DNA of 64,000 nucleotides, from assembly GCF_036324505.1 (NCBI RefSeq), contig NC_086368.1, positions 17,721,878 to 17,785,877 on the forward strand, given 5' to 3'. The DNA comes from Eleginops maclovinus (lineage: Eukaryota > Chordata > Actinopteri > Perciformes > Eleginopidae). Both the position numbers and the translations under genes were made by a program. Positions 14,127-37,489 of this stretch are shown here, piece after piece. The notes beneath the pieces are model-generated. The model saw only the letters and a list, made by a program, of their open reading frames with translations. It did not search any database and had not been told where the DNA came from. Within the stretch, counting starts at the first letter, position 1. Each line of letters opens with the position of its first letter.

Positions 14127-16440
14127 GTCAGGACTGTCAGAGTTGAAGCCATACATTTGGTAATTATTGAAACCATATCCTGCTCTTGTGAGAATTAATC
14201 TAATGTATTAAAGACTATGAGAGTGGGTTTGGAACCAGTGATGAAGGAAGAATAGACAGATATTTTACCTAAATTAATGTAAGAATGCAGTGTCAAATTA
14301 CTCTGTTAGAAGTAAAAGGCATGCGTTCTAAATCTTACTCAAATAGTAAAACTACAAAAGGATTACCCATCATTTAATCAATAAGGTAGAGAAATTAATC
14401 ATAGTAATTATGATATCCCCTGCATTTCAGTAGCAGTCGAGCTGATTTGAATTACTTGATTTACTGCTAGGTATCTTAAAATAATATTTTGTTGTATGAT
14501 TAAGATTGATTGAGGTATTATTAACCAAATCTGCAAAGAAACTAAAGCTGTCAAATTAATGTGTTGAAATAAAACGTACAATAGTTAACTCTTAGATGTA
14601 GCAGAGTAGGAATTTATATTAGATGGTGTGAAGTCCAAGCACTGCAGATGTAAACTTTAGTTAATGTAATTAGGGGCAATCCATCACCTTTTAAGTGATA
14701 TATATTGTTTTGTATATAGCTGCTGGGTCCCAGACATGTATATAAAATGATCTTATATTACTTTTATTACTTATTGACCTTAAAGTGCAGAATGATTTAG
14801 ACACCCTAGTTTGATTTCACATTTATCTGCTTAAATGCAATTTTCTTATAATACATACAATTACATCTGCAGACCATTTAAATTGAGCTATTACAGTTTC
14901 AGACCCGTGGGAAGTAAGTTTTTTGGGGGGAATTTCATCTTAGACATTAATATATCTCTAGAGATGCTTTTGCTTAGGAGCATCACACACCCTTTTATGG
15001 ATAAAATCTAAATCTAAGCTGCATGGCCCAGTGCACTGCATACGATACAGTTGTCCCCTGTGTTATAATTCAAGTATTTAACGAGTTATACAGAGACGGA
15101 TGCAATGCGAGGACTGGATGTGATGCCTTAACAGTTTGTTTGTTTGATTAGTATCAGGATATGAACGGCCCCAGTGAGAGTGAGTCCTTGCCGAGTTCAA
15201 ATCAAAACAACTTTCTCTGCCACTTTTTGCTCTGCTGTTTCTATCGAACATCTCTCAAGTGAGCTGGATCTTTGTGTTTTTGTATTTAGAGCACTAAAAG
15301 TGTAAAAATGACACTCAACCCAAGTGTATATTCCTCTGAAGGAATAAGGTAACACAAACTTTTCAAACAGTCTGTGATTACTGAACTTTGGATTGAGTAG
15401 TAGATGTTTAACTTTTGGATCTATAATGCTTCATTATGTCAGAGAGAACAGTTGAATGTGGACATCGTATGATGCTGAATAGCCTCCTTTTATATGTTAC
15501 AGGTTATTTGCCAATAAGAGTCATTTATCTGATTTCTCCTTTATGGTAGTAATTTTCATCCGTCAAAGGTCACATTGCTGGCTTTATAAAAGGTGGTCTG
15601 ACTGGAAAGGAAAGACATTCCTCTCATATCTTCCTGGCTGGGACTTCCTATATTTGAAGAATAACTTCATTCCATCATCTGAAAGATATGCATTTTTGGC
15701 AAACATCATACAGGCGTAGGGCACACTGTTTTCTAAAGTTGTGAAAATGTTTCCACTTAAATTGACATAGCAGACACCTTAGTGGAAAAGAGCAGCAGTA
15801 TGTATGATATTACTCTTGGGAAACGATGAGGGTGACTTTTAAGTGGTCAGATTTCGTAACAATTGTACTTCCTTGTTGCGGGCGAGGCTTGACAGGACAG
15901 CACACACTTCAGAGTAAAGCACAACAGAATAACGATTGCATATCCGGTTATCAACTTTCAAAATAAAACTTAAATCTAATAGTACAGAACGTTTTCTAAA
16001 TGGGATTTTTACAATTTCTCTACTAAAATTATGTAAATGCAGTTGTTTAATTGTACAAGTTTTATTTATGACCTGCGTATTTAACTGTACAGCATACTTG
16101 TTGTTGTATAGCATTGATTTATAGACGTGTTATATGAACACATAACGTTTCAAATGTAATTCACATAACGTTTAAAGATGTAAATGTCATTTTCATGATT
16201 TCTTACTTTGTTTGTATTTATCATTTACGGGATATTCCTTCAGGCTATTTGCATGTGCTCCTGTCATCTGAATTTATCTTATAGGCATCATTAAAGGATT
16301 TATGTCATGATATTATCATTGAATAAACCAAATGTGTTATTAATTAGGAATCAAATAGACATTCTAGGTTATGCCTAAATATATTCCTTAAAGCAAATCA
16401 ATAAAACGATAAATCACGATTAGTGCTTTGATTTGGCGCT

Positions 16441-16682
16441 CTTTTACTTTGAAGGCGAGTGTAAAATCTGGTTTCTTCTTTGGACTGTTGTTAATCTCAG
16501 AGTCTTGGTGTAGATCAGTATCAGTGTAAAGTCTGTGCCAGTAGGATTCCGTTCTGTCAGGTGGGAGCGCTGCTTCAGGATCGTAAGTGAAGTCTCATTG
16601 ACACAGGCTCGTAAACAATTCCCACTTTTGGACATTATTGGACTATTGAACTTGGGCGATATCTGCCCCTTTTCACATTGAG
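16441..16682 (+). other. mst1r: Probable non-coding first exon of mst1r (left edge unknown)
   Basis: A strong 5' splice site (AG|gtaaga) follows base 16682, and a 3' splice site (ctcgcag) precedes 17415, the start of the segment that carries the mst1r ATG at 17499. Together they suggest a leader exon ending at 16682 and a 732-bp 5' UTR intron. The transcription start cannot be read from sequence, so 16441 is only a guess. This is inference from splice signals. Confidence 0.35.
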
Positions 16683-17498
16683 GTAAGATGTACTTTTTAT
16701 GAACATATGTTTCATGTAGGATGTCTGTAAAGTAAGGATTGTTCCACGTTCATGAATGGCTGAACTATTCACAGGTAATCGCCTGTCTGCATAGGATATT
16801 TTAGCATTTATTATCCAGAAATATATTTATTGAAGTTATCTTTACTTTATGTTTTTGAATAGTTTTCAAACAGTCAACCATTGCACAAGGGAGTGTTACA
16901 ATGTTAATACAGGATAATGAATCGTATGAATACTTAGTAATAAAGGTGTTTTTACTTATTGACAAAATAAGGCTTAGTTAGTATTATTCTGTTATTCTGT
17001 GTTTGGCTCTGGAGGCCTGAACATTTCCCTCTGCTGCACATGTTGCAGCAAGTCACGTCCTGCCCACAGTAGAATTTATATTGACTCTATCAACTTATTA
17101 TTTCATTGACTCTATCAGATTTGGCTCCAAAAGTTTCACAGCTGTTCTATATCTGTCTGTCTTAAATATCTGAAATTGCAGATACCTCATTTGAAAAAGC
17201 AGAATCTACTTAATCCCGGGCTTGGAAAGAAAACAGCTGATACTTTTCCTCTTTCCCCAGCTCCTCATTCTGCCTTTTCAGTTTAAACAAGCTAAAATGT
17301 TTACAGTATCCACCTCTTGTGTCTGTCCAAAGCAGTGAATGTTTGTTTTATGTGAAATAAAATGTTACCTATTTCTGTCAAATCTCAACATTCCTTCTGT
17401 GTTTTTCCTCGCAGAGCTCCTTCTGGTTCTCCAGAATGATCTCTTTGAGAAAAGTGTCTTATAGGTAGCACTCAATCACGGTGGACTGTGACGTGGAG

Positions 17499-26419
<8,921 letters not shown>

Positions 26420-27604
26420 GGGTGCAAAGTCCTAAGACTCTCTGATAGGAACGTATGATCTGGATTAAGGTTGGACAGCATGCAACAAAATTGAGAAATT
26501 AACCTGGATCCAATGAAGGGTCACACAGATAGTTAATCATGTCATCAAACAAGAGCACATGAAAGGTTTTGCCTACTTTTTTTAAAGACACTGACTGTAC
26601 TATAAACTACAAATCATGCTAGAAGTTCTCAGTCCATATTTTATGTGTATCAACATGGAGTTACATAGTTGGAAGTCCATGTTTTGTCTCAAAAAGCAAG
26701 GCAAAAAGTGAATCTAAAATGTGTTGTTCTCTGACTACATGAGACATTGTGCTGTTAAAGAAATATGTGTCTCTAAACCATTCCATTAGACTGTTGGACA
26801 CAGGGTCTATAAATGCTGATGTGCGCTCAAGGGTCAACATATTTCGATTTTTGACACACTTTTCCTGCTATGGGGATATAATATAGATTGTTTCCCTTTA
26901 TGTAGAATGTAGATTTTATTACAAAGAGACGCTTACAAGTGAAATGATCATACTGAATCCAGAAAACCTCTTCTCAGATTTAGAATCGTTGATACTCTGC
27001 CAACAGCTTTGAGCCTACTGAATAATACAGTGAGCTGTCGATGCTGATCAGATATCAACTCAGGCTTAGAAACACATAGAGTACCTGTCGTTATCACTAG
27101 AGGGCAACCAATGCCTTCTTCTAGAGCATACTTCAATCATGCTGCAGTGATGTTTGCTGCACTACAGCAACACACAAATGTAACTGAAACAGTACAACTA
27201 TATCCATCCAAACAAACTAAATGTTTTCACTTAATCAACAAAGCATAGCATCATGACCAAACTGCACATGTTTATTTTTTACCTACATTTTATTAAAATT
27301 ACCTTCATAGCATATAAGACAAGCAAAGGGATTTTAGAATATTGCACTGATTCTTCAACTGACATTGCAGTTCAGTTTAACCTAAAAAAAAACCTGTGTT
27401 GACCAGCGAGCTGTCTACCAGGGGTAATACAGTTGGCTCTGGTAGATCAGATTTTTGCAGCTTTTTTCCTTTTCTTTCTTGAACTGATGTTTCTTTGGTT
27501 GTTGCACTGTAAAGAATGTTTTTGTACAAATGTGCAGACAAATTTGTGTCCAAGAATTAAATGTTTCTCCTGACTTGTTTTTTCCTAGCCATATCCTGAA
27601 TAAA
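26420..27604 (+). other. mst1r: Probable mst1r 3' UTR
   Basis: AT-rich non-coding DNA follows the mst1r stop codon. Candidate poly(A) signals are ATTAAA at 27292-27297 and AATAAA at 27599-27604; which is used cannot be told from sequence. A CTCF-like near-match, TCACTAGAGGGCAA at 27094-27107, lies inside with the first C of the core consensus changed to T. Confidence 0.45.
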
Positions 27605-28706
27605 TATGAAGAAAACATTCCTGATAGACTGTTCTACCTGCCAATTTTAAAAATGCAGATCATTACAGCAAGAGAAGGTACAGAAGTTCTTCATGAAAGC
27701 CTATCATCAAAGCCAGTGACACGGGTCTGTGGCAGTGCTGCCCTTGTTCTCTGTCAGGTGGATGAGAGGAAAAATACAAACTGTTAGGGTTCTGATTTAT
27801 GTCTGTTCAGCCGTAGTGAAAACGGCCTGCTTCTGCATAATCTGTGTATCGAGCATTTGTAATACTCTCTATGAATAATTTATGGCTCTAAAAAAATATA
27901 TTTTTGTATCCTTTGCCTTCAGGTACTGAAAAGATGCAGTAATGACAAACTATGGTTATGTTCAGGTGGAGGTTCTGGGTGTGAAAATGAGGTGATGTTT
28001 GCAGCTATAGAGACTGCACAACAAGCCAAAATGAAGGTTTTCTTTTTGCTGTGAACATTCATTGCATCTCAGGTTTGCTATTATTTAAGAAATGCAGAAG
28101 CCCAAAAAGGATAATTGTGCTTGAATGGTAATTGGTCAGTTACAGTAGCTGCTCTTTCAATACCATTACAGCTCTGGCTACCGAAAAATGTATTCAGATG
28201 TTTTAGTATTTCTATTAGAGTTAATGAATTTACTAATTTGTTAACGCTATGTAGTAGCTGCACAGGAACCCACAGTGAGGAAAATAGACATTTTATATAA
28301 ATCACATATATCACAGGTTTCAAAAGAAAACCCTCCTTGCCACATGTAATGATATACAGTAACTCTAATATGAATGTGAATGTGGCATAAATTGAGATAA
28401 CAGATTTAATCATCAGCGTTATTCTCGTTGATTTTAGAAAGCTTCTGCAGAGTCACAGCCAAGATTACCCAATTGTTTTCACAGGTGGAATATAATACTA
28501 ATCATGTGCAAAATGTTCTTCGTGAATCAAATGCCTATTTAACAAAGTTTATGGTTGTTGGGAAAAATAGTGAACTTCTAAATGACTGAACCCTTAAAGA
28601 ATTAAGGGCAATCCTGATTCTCAAAAGAGTTCCCGAGCAACGACATTAAGTCTCAAATGCTATAGTCTTAGATACTATGTTCCTCCACTTACTGTACACA
28701 CACTCA

Positions 28707-28708
<2 letters not shown>

Positions 28709-28793
<85 letters not shown>
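28709..28793. repeat. (CA)n microsatellite, about 42 uninterrupted units
   Basis: A pure CA dinucleotide run of 85 bp, preceded by short CACTCA variants. It accounts for the alternating Val-Cys frame read on the minus strand here. Confidence 0.98.
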
Positions 28794-28795
<2 letters not shown>

Positions 28796-31700
28796 CCCCA
28801 TCTAGACACATAGCACAGTGAGGGGGGATAGCTGCACTGAAACAAGCCGAGAGCAGATTCCTAAAGTGTCTTGAGCAAATTCCTTTTGTTGTCTTCATGT
28901 GTATATATTTATAAATATTTTACACTTTTACTTCACACTGCTCTGGTTTTGAAGCAGAGTTTGGTAGAAATCTGCGAAACTGCAAATGTCATGCAGCAGC
29001 TGCTGTGTGATCCATGACAAACTGGACAAGAGAAAAAGAAACTGTGACTTGCTGTGTCCTGTCAAGACTTGTGCAAATGTGTCCTCACAGACCGAACAGA
29101 ACAACACAAAAAAGTATGATTATGACAGCCAATTAGCACTCTGATTTTCCTCGCCAAAAGTCAAATCTTGTAACTATAGATTATTGGTTGGTGGATTGAG
29201 TGGCTTCAACAATGTCATTCTTTCTTGTGGAACCGCAGTGATAATGTCTAAATAGGCCGTTGCTTTAAATGTGAGGGGGCTTGAGCACTCTGGATGTGCA
29301 TGTTGAACCTACAGTTTGTTATTTGTGTTATTATTCTTTTTATTTGTTTACATCACTTTTATTTGTATTTGTTGAGCACTTACGGTAATTGTCACATGGG
29401 TGTGGTTTGTATATAGGTCACCTGTTGCATGCTGGGGCTGAATGACAGAGGTTGAGCTTGTGCAGATATTTTTTCTGTTGACCATTTTGCTCTTTCAAAA
29501 GTTATCATTTCATTTATATATTAAACATGATCGACCACTCAAAACTTTAGTATTGACATTATTATTGAAAATGTGCCACAGCACGAAGCCAGGCTTAGCC
29601 TCCTGGCAACCCGAATTTAAATGGGAATTTGGCCATAGTAAGTTTCAAATGTATGTATTAGTACAAAGCAGGTGTCTGGTGTTCTGCACTGCACCACAAA
29701 ATGGCTTCAGGAGTGAAATTAATAGCCTCTGCTTGTAAGTACTTTGCAACTTGTTCAACGTCTCTCAGGTTTTGATGAGAAAAGTCTGAAAAGGTAAGTG
29801 AAAGAACATAATGCAACAAAAGAATGCATATTTGATTCACAGACTAATTTACATACTGTTTGCATTGCTTAAAAAAGTTAGCAGAATTATTTTTAATTCA
29901 AAGTGTTTTGCACTTTTGTCAATGATAAAGACAAATGTAGTAAAATATGCATACAAAAATATTCCAAATTAATATAATAACTTAACTAAATATTTACATG
30001 ACGCTTGTTTCTACAATATCCACCCTGACATGAAAGCTACTTGTTATTTTCATGAAATCATATTTTTAATTACCATTTTTCTTGAGAAATTAGCTGAATA
30101 CTTTCCCTGTAAACAGCCTGTGCAAAATATCTTGCAAGAAGGTTTGTAGCCTTTCTCACACTTTTGTTCTCTGAATTGAATCTGCTATCCTTGAGCTTGT
30201 GTAGCATCAGTAGATACCTGAATAGAGAGGCAATCTTCCTCCCTCTCCCTTGCTCCTCTCCATTGTTGCGCTGCATTCAGAGGGAGGATGAAGAGCTGGG
30301 AGGTCACAGATGGAGAGAAGTGTTATGTTTGTTCCCGTCTCTGCTCTCTGAGTGAATATATCCACAGATGGGATTATATTGAAAGGCAAACAAATTTGCA
30401 GAGCAATGAAAGTGCTTTAGAGGCACAAGGCCACGCCAAGCACATAGCTAACTACTTGTTAAGAGTTTTTCATCCTCCATCGCTTTATTAGCATGCCAGG
30501 GTATTTGTAGTTCAATCTGTGGCTGCAAAGATTCAAGGTATATACACTACCTGGTAAAGATGTTCTACATACTGGACATGTTGGTAAGATAACTACAATC
30601 AAAGGTAAGGCAAACGTCTATAGACTAAAATGGGCTGACCCTCTTATGCTTTATGTTATGAATGCCTTTGTTTTCATGACTTATAGAGCTACTCCTGCAT
30701 TTATAATGAAACTGATTACGGTACTTCAACACCCATGCTTATATTTTTGCACTGTCACACGGTACCAACTGCACATGTACCAACAAATGTTTGAATAGAA
30801 AACAATGAAACTGGGCTTTTTTTTTTTCCTTTCTGTTGTATAACACTACTTCTGTATACTGTTTATGTTGCAGAGTTCCTGTTATGTGCATATCCCTTAT
30901 ATAAAAGATTAAGTAGCCAACCATGTTCACATAATCAAAAGCTAAATTAAAATGTTGGTTACAGACACAAAAAACAGTAAAACTATTGCATTAACTATAG
31001 TACTAACCATACAAATCATGCTTGCTGTCTCTCCTGGAAGTTCTACAGGGTCTATTTAATAATATTAGATCATAATTTCTAGGATCAAAACAAGTAAACC
31101 ACAGTAACACATGTTAAATACCGAAGCTCTGTTTGATCCAAAGAAGATATTTTATTTCCAACTTCCTGAGATGGCCAAAGATTTGTTACTGAGACAAAAA
31201 CAGTCTTTTTACTGGCTTATTTGGACACCTGTAAACTTGATCAACATAATGTCTTTGAAATGTTTATGGTTTTGTTAATATATTATAATTGTCCATATTG
31301 TATAGATAACTATTTGTATTTTTTGGAAAGCAAATCGAATTGATTATTACTGTGAAATAAGTGCTTCACAGTGCTCGAGCGATCATCGCCTCCTAAGTAA
31401 TGATGTTTTTTTGAATCCTTCAGATTGCAAAAATCACACATCGACATTTGCTAAAACTGTGTCAAGTTTTTAGTTTCACACTAGGCCCCAGCTTTCGGAG
31501 CTGCACAACAACGTGTGATGGTTCAGTGTCTGGTGAGTTCTGCAACCAATGGACTGACAAAAGTAGTTGTTTCCTGCAGTGTCAAATCATGTGGCTTCAG
31601 GCACATTTAGAAAACATGTTCATACCTGTTTGTTACTGAGGCTGTTCTGCCGAGCTCAGTCAAGTTAATATTAGCTGTTTCCATTATGAATGTTTCTTAA

Positions 31701-33114
31701 CAGTCCATTCTGCTACATTAATATGATTAATAGAATATTAACACCTGATTAAAGTTCTCTCTTTGTGTTCAGTTGTTACTCTTGGTGTTTTGACTCTTCC
31801 TTATGAGTGCATGTGTAGTCTGAGACTGTTGTTTTCTAAGCTGCCAAAAAATAACCTTGCCTGATAGGGAATTTTTCTGGAAACCTTTTCTTCCGAAGAC
31901 ACATGAGGGCCTCCAGTGGATCAACATTTTTCTTGGTGTCAAGGCTGAAATTGGTTTGGCAAAATATTTCCAAAACACCATTTAGGATGTTTGTGTGAGA
32001 GCCATATATGGGAAAAGTACAACAAAATGAGAGATGACAAGACATGTTTAGCGGGGTATGATGATGATAGGAATGAAACTGGAAAGTTTGGTGTAGTGCT
32101 GATGAAGTAGAGATTTGTGGCTCGGAGTATGAGAAAGAAATATGAGAAAATGGCCTTTAAAGATATATATTGATTATTGTCATACATACTGCAAGACGGT
32201 TAAATATAAAAAATATATACAGTACATCACCATGACACTGCCCAAGTTGACTTAGTTCCTAACAATACAGTGTTAGTGTTAACAGTTCCTTTGTACTGCA
32301 GGTTTTCCTTTTGGTTTATTAGGAGAAATTTACTGACGACAATAGACAAAGTTGAGTGAAATAAAGTATTTTGGATGATTTCTTTCTACTAGGATGAAAA
32401 AGAAATGTTATAAAATAGCCTAAACTTTCTAATAATTGACCAAAGCATAGAAATGTTTTGTGTTTGGCTCAAACGCGGACTTTAACATACATTTTCAATT
32501 ATACAATAAAAACTGTTTATCCCAGTAACTGTTTAAACTAGGGTCTATCAGTAGGTTCATGTAAATGTTTAAAATGAACAATGGCGTAAAAGAAAGCATT
32601 TTGAATCAGTAAAACTTGGATGTTAGGGAGATCTTGGCGGTGAAAGATGGAAACTTGTGTCAGAATTAAACAATTTACAACATTTAATATTTTTACTTAT
32701 GTTTAACAACATACATTCAATAAAAGTCTATAACAATATCACCAACTCTGAATAAATATAGTCTTTATTAGTCTTTTGTAAGACGCTCAAACGTATCGCT
32801 CTTGACACGGGGCCCCAGATCTCCAGATTAGGCTCAAATGGGAGCCAGTCTTGAGGGTTTGATCCATGTCATACAATCCATTTTAAACGCCACATAAAAC
32901 TATAGTGTTATTGTATGTTATTCCATGAGATAAGTCATCAACTCTCCTGTGTTGTTGTGTTGTTTTGTCTTGTAAACAAGGGAGGCAAAAATCAATCTTG
33001 TAAGCTTTCTTTAGCGGTGTTCAGACAGGTTTGTAGAAATGGTGGATAAGGGAGATTTTCTGTTATGCTGAACTGTATTTGTTTTCCAAAAGCCCTGTTG
33101 TGGCTTGTGAGCCT

Positions 33115-33128
33115 GTTGCTATGACAAC
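33115..33128. promoter_or_regulatory. RFX X-box motif 1
   Basis: GTTGCTATGACAAC is a full match to the RFX X-box palindrome GTNNYYATRRNAAC. It is the leftmost of four full matches within 6.3 kb of non-coding DNA upstream of camkv. Confidence 0.5.
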
Positions 33129-34255
33129 CCCCATTTGATACCAGTGGTGTGTAGGAAGGCATAGAGATATGGATAAAAATTAGCAAACTGCTCTATGCAT
33201 ATTTTATAATCTATTCATAATTTTCACGTGTACGTGTTTGTGTCAGGGTAATGAACAAAATGATTTTGTTAGAGTGATACGCATTCTCCACATTCATTCA
33301 TGTATTGAGTAACACTGGGTCATATTCCTTCCCATGATTAATTCAAGGATGATTATACTGTATATGCCTCAAAGTGAATACTTTACTGTGAGTACATATC
33401 CTTTCACTATCACACTGAATTGTATATTTTGCTTATCCTTCGTATGTAGATCATGTAGTGACCTACATCTCCTATGATCAGTACCACCCCCCTGCAAGTA
33501 ACAAGTAGTGTAATCAAATGTTATTTTAAGTTAGTATGTATAAAAACTTTTGAGGGACATTTAAAATGTGGATTCATTAGTATATAGTTATTACTTACTT
33601 GATCAATATGGTTAACAACACATCAAATGAGAAGAATTTGATGTTATTTCTGAAATGATCTAACTTCCTGTTTTATAATTTAATGGTACTTAGCATCCAT
33701 TATCATTGTTGAGTAGATCCAATCTGCTAAAGCTGTTTTAAATAAGTAACTGTGGATATAAAACAGTGTATGAAACATACAAGTACTGCCTCAGCTAACC
33801 TGCAGCAATTAGGAAGAAGAAACGCACTGTTTATGAAAGTGATTAAGTGCCGGTGCAGACCCAAAGGCAGCCCTCATAAACTTTGAATTAGCACAAGACA
33901 ACTCAGAGATAAATTGCCTTTCCACGTAAGCAGAGAGACCACAGTAATTACGAGGATATGAATCCTTTAAAAGGTGTTTATTTATTTACTACTGCTGCTG
34001 CTTTGTCCCAAGAGCATGAAGCAATAAAGCAATGTGCCATAGTACGTTTCAATTTAAAGGTGCTCTTTTCAATGTGTTGAGACTTTAAATTGACGTTTGG
34101 AGACAAGCGTTACATACAATATTTTACATATTACCTCATTCCTCTTCACTCTGAAATGGATTGTTGTGGACTGTTTGCCTCATCACAGAAACCACAGATG
34201 CACCACCAGTGACGAGCTGATCATCATTATGGACATCCGGTCTCGCTGTGTTGTG

Positions 34256-34269
34256 GTAGCTATGGTAAC
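34256..34269. promoter_or_regulatory. RFX X-box motif 2
   Basis: GTAGCTATGGTAAC is a full match to GTNNYYATRRNAAC. Its flanks do not resemble those of the other copies, so it does not look like a duplicated block. Confidence 0.5.
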
Positions 34270-35015
34270 CTCAAAGAGCACCAAATGTTCTGCTTGAAGT
34301 GTGAGGGTATCATCTGTGACACTGTGACTCCCTTCCTGTATGGACGCAAACACAGTCAAAAACGACCAACTGTCGAAATGATTTACTCCTTAATCCACAC
34401 AAAGAGAAAAAAACTAAAACATTTTTGCACTTGAACTATTTTCTTGCCATATTTCTGATGAATAATTAAACGTAATTCTTGGTCTTCACACCATTTAAAA
34501 TATTGTTTGTCATATTATGCGGTATCTCTTGGTCCCAGTGTCAGTGATAGTCAGGATAATCCACAGAACATAATATCAACAATTTTAACAGGGATTTTTT
34601 CTTTAGTAAAAAGTGTACATACACTATACTGAGATTGAAATACATGAGAAGCAAGCAGCACAGTTTGCAGAAACACTGACACAGAATAGATTAAACTATT
34701 AATTAACTTTAATTTGATTTGATTATAATGCTTTCTTTTCCAAGCATCCGAATTCCTAAAGATTTTGTAAGTTTTTTGACATTGATTTGTTTTCAGATTC
34801 AGACATTATTAGTTATATTCCTTTACGCTTTTGGCGATTTTTTTTTAGCATTGATCGCAAGTGTCATTGTTTAATTTGAACAGTTTTATAGGAACCCTTT
34901 TGAATGTCCTCAGAAAGTGCTGTATCAGATGTCAAGGTCTACACTGATGCCTGTGAGACGCATGCCTTCAGCCCTTCAAAGGATTCCATCACAGACCCCA
35001 TGACTATTGGTTTTG

Positions 35016-35029
35016 GTTTCTATGACAAC
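35016..35029. promoter_or_regulatory. RFX X-box motif 3
   Basis: GTTTCTATGACAAC is a full match to GTNNYYATRRNAAC, about 750 bp to the right of motif 2. Confidence 0.45.
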
Positions 35030-35534
35030 TTAGTTGAACTATAAGTTGACTCATCTTTTACAAGCTTGAGTATAGGATTGTGAAGAAAAAACATTTTCAA
35101 AAAATCTTATTTTCTCAAAACAATGAGAAGAGCCTGCAGATGTAATTAAATTGTGTGACTTTGGTGATAACTTTTTTTACTTTCAAGATCCAATTAACCA
35201 TTTTCTACAATATTACATATACATTGCCTCATTTACATTTAACAGTATAGACAGTATACACATAAAGGCATTTGCCTGCTTAGAGAGAATTACCAAGGAA
35301 ATGTTTGATCAAAATTAAAGCTTCTAAGCTACAATGTGTTTTAGTTGTGTGCCCCTCAACCTGTGAAAACATAAAAGTAATCTTATAACATACCACACAT
35401 TCTTTATTTACGATTCCACCATGAAGAGACGGGGTATTTCGGATACAGGAGATCAAGATAGACCTGTTGAAACAGTGAAGCAAGGGAGTCACTTGAGTCC
35501 ATTCATAGACTTACAAATGCTGGATTAACTAGAT

Positions 35535-35548
35535 GCAGCCATGGTAAC
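35535..35548. promoter_or_regulatory. RFX X-box-like motif 4 (one mismatch)
   Basis: GCAGCCATGGTAAC matches the X-box palindrome except for C in place of the invariant T at position 2. The right half-site is intact. Confidence 0.3.
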
Positions 35549-36347
35549 ATAAGGATGAGCAGAGCATTGAGTAGTTTCTGAGACAGTGAGGTACTGCCTG
35601 CGCTCTTTGTGACGCAGATTCCACTTTTGCGTCTGCTTCAACTGTAGGATAGGCTGAAAAGCTTTTCTTGTGGATAATCACAACTGATACCAATCACATT
35701 AGAGAAATATACTGCATGGGGTATGGGAGGCAATGTTATTGTTACGAGGCACAGAGACAATACGTATATAGATATTTTAAAGATATTTCTATGTCCATTG
35801 AAATAAATGTGATTCAAAAAAAGAACTCAATCAATGGCTAATAACTGAATACTGTGCAGTATAGGGATCCTGTATATTAAAGAACCTAAACAGCTACAGT
35901 TTTTCATGTGCCACACAGCTGACAGTTGAAGGTCAAACTATAAGGCTATAGTTTCAAATGACTCACAATTCAAGTGACTATGTAAACGGATATCATGGCA
36001 CACGCACCGCTTCAAATATTGAGATAAAACAGTTTATAAGAATTTGAAAACTTTACAATTACATTGCAATAGAAGGTCCCCTAAAGTTATAATAGAGGTA
36101 GTGTGTAATCTGGATCAAAGGTCCGAAAGTTACCGACTGTAGGCAAACACACGTAAAGCATTGTGATTTTAAATAAGCTATAATGATCAGATAACAAATA
36201 GCCTTGGAGTCCCAGAGATTTGAAAATGATCCTCAGTGTTGATTTAGGGATCCTTGCTGTGAGATTTTTTTAGTACAATATGACTTTTTATTGCTTCTTC
36301 TCTCAAATGGCTCAAAACACTGCAATATCAGTGTCCCTGAAGAGGCT

Positions 36348-36361
36348 GTTACTATGGTGAC
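36348..36361. promoter_or_regulatory. RFX X-box-like motif 5 (one mismatch)
   Basis: GTTACTATGGTGAC matches the X-box palindrome except for G in place of the first A of the final AAC. The left half-site is intact. Confidence 0.3.
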
Positions 36362-37456
36362 AGCACATCAAAATTGTGGATGTCAATGTCAATTCAGTGT
36401 CAGGCGCATAGACACACAGATATGAGAACATAAACACGTGAGTGTGGAGTTCAGGTAGATTTAGAAAATGTTAGGAATCCTTCAATATACATGTGCACTG
36501 TAGTGGCCCATTACAATGCAGAGTATTACTGCTGTCATCTTTTGACTTGTGTTTACATATTTGTGCCCCTAGCTCTCAAAATCAAGATGCCTCACCTTTT
36601 ATCTGAAGAACATCCATCAGGGTGTACCTGAGAACTATTTATGTTTTACTGTTTTTGTGAATAAACACAACAATTGTGTCACTATCGACTTTTAGCCTTC
36701 AATTTCGAAGGAGTGTGACTGATTCCCTCCTACAGCGCAAGATTGAAAGCGTGGTTTTTAAACCTACTCTGCTAAAATAATGACAGTGATGTAAGGGATT
36801 GAAGGATTCAGATGTGTGATACAACCCAATCTGTATTGCTAAGACAACCAGAGTCCTGAAAAGCCATGTAATACCGGGAGTCAGAAAACAGCGAGTAGGT
36901 GGTTTTGTTGGTAGGTGGGGAGCAGGTTAAAGATGCTCCACCACTCTCTTTCCTGTTATCCCAATGGCCTTTTAGCGGCATTACTCATTTTAGGAAAGAG
37001 ACACTCATGTTACATAAACTGATGCTACAGAGTCTGCCTACCAGCTAAAATCCTCTCTATACCTGTACATTATTGCAAAGTGCTACCAATGCAGTTCAGT
37101 TTTCCCTCTTGAAAATGCTCGGGTGCCACATCCTCAGAAGAGTATGTTAATATTATATTATATAAATTTGTGGTGAACAGGTAACTTTGGAGATTATAAA
37201 CACACATGTTAACATCATAAAATCCATATTTCTCACTTCCAAAAGTGTTCATTTCACAACTGAATTGTTAGGAGTTCAGGTTGGTACCTGCTCCCGGAGT
37301 CCATTGATAATTATGTTGTTAACATTGCGTCCTCCTTAACTGAGCCAAATACAGGAAAAACAGACAAAATATTTCTTTTTTTCTCCACTGGCTGCATACT
37401 TAATAATAATAAAATCTGTAATATGAAAGGGAATCAGTAACTGATATCCCAACAGG

Positions 37457-37489
37457 CAAACAAACAAACAAACAAACAAACAAACAAAC
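37457..37489. repeat. (CAAA)n tetranucleotide repeat, about 8 units
   Basis: A perfect CAAA run of 33 bp, about 230 bp to the left of the large (CA)n array. Confidence 0.95.

Larger units (their letters stand above)
13911..17414. other. uba7-mst1r divergent intergenic region
   Basis: About 3.5 kb separates the two divergently transcribed genes. I see no coding exon here. It contains the uba7 ISRE and CTCF-like motif near the left end, AT-rich DNA in the middle, and the probable non-coding mst1r leader exon near 16.6 kb. The short ORFs at 15839-16124 lie on both strands over the same bases and resemble no family. Confidence 0.6.

Noticed and set aside
17481..17498. Upstream GTG as mst1r start
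   Set aside because: In frame but not ATG; the ATG at 17499 begins a clear signal peptide.
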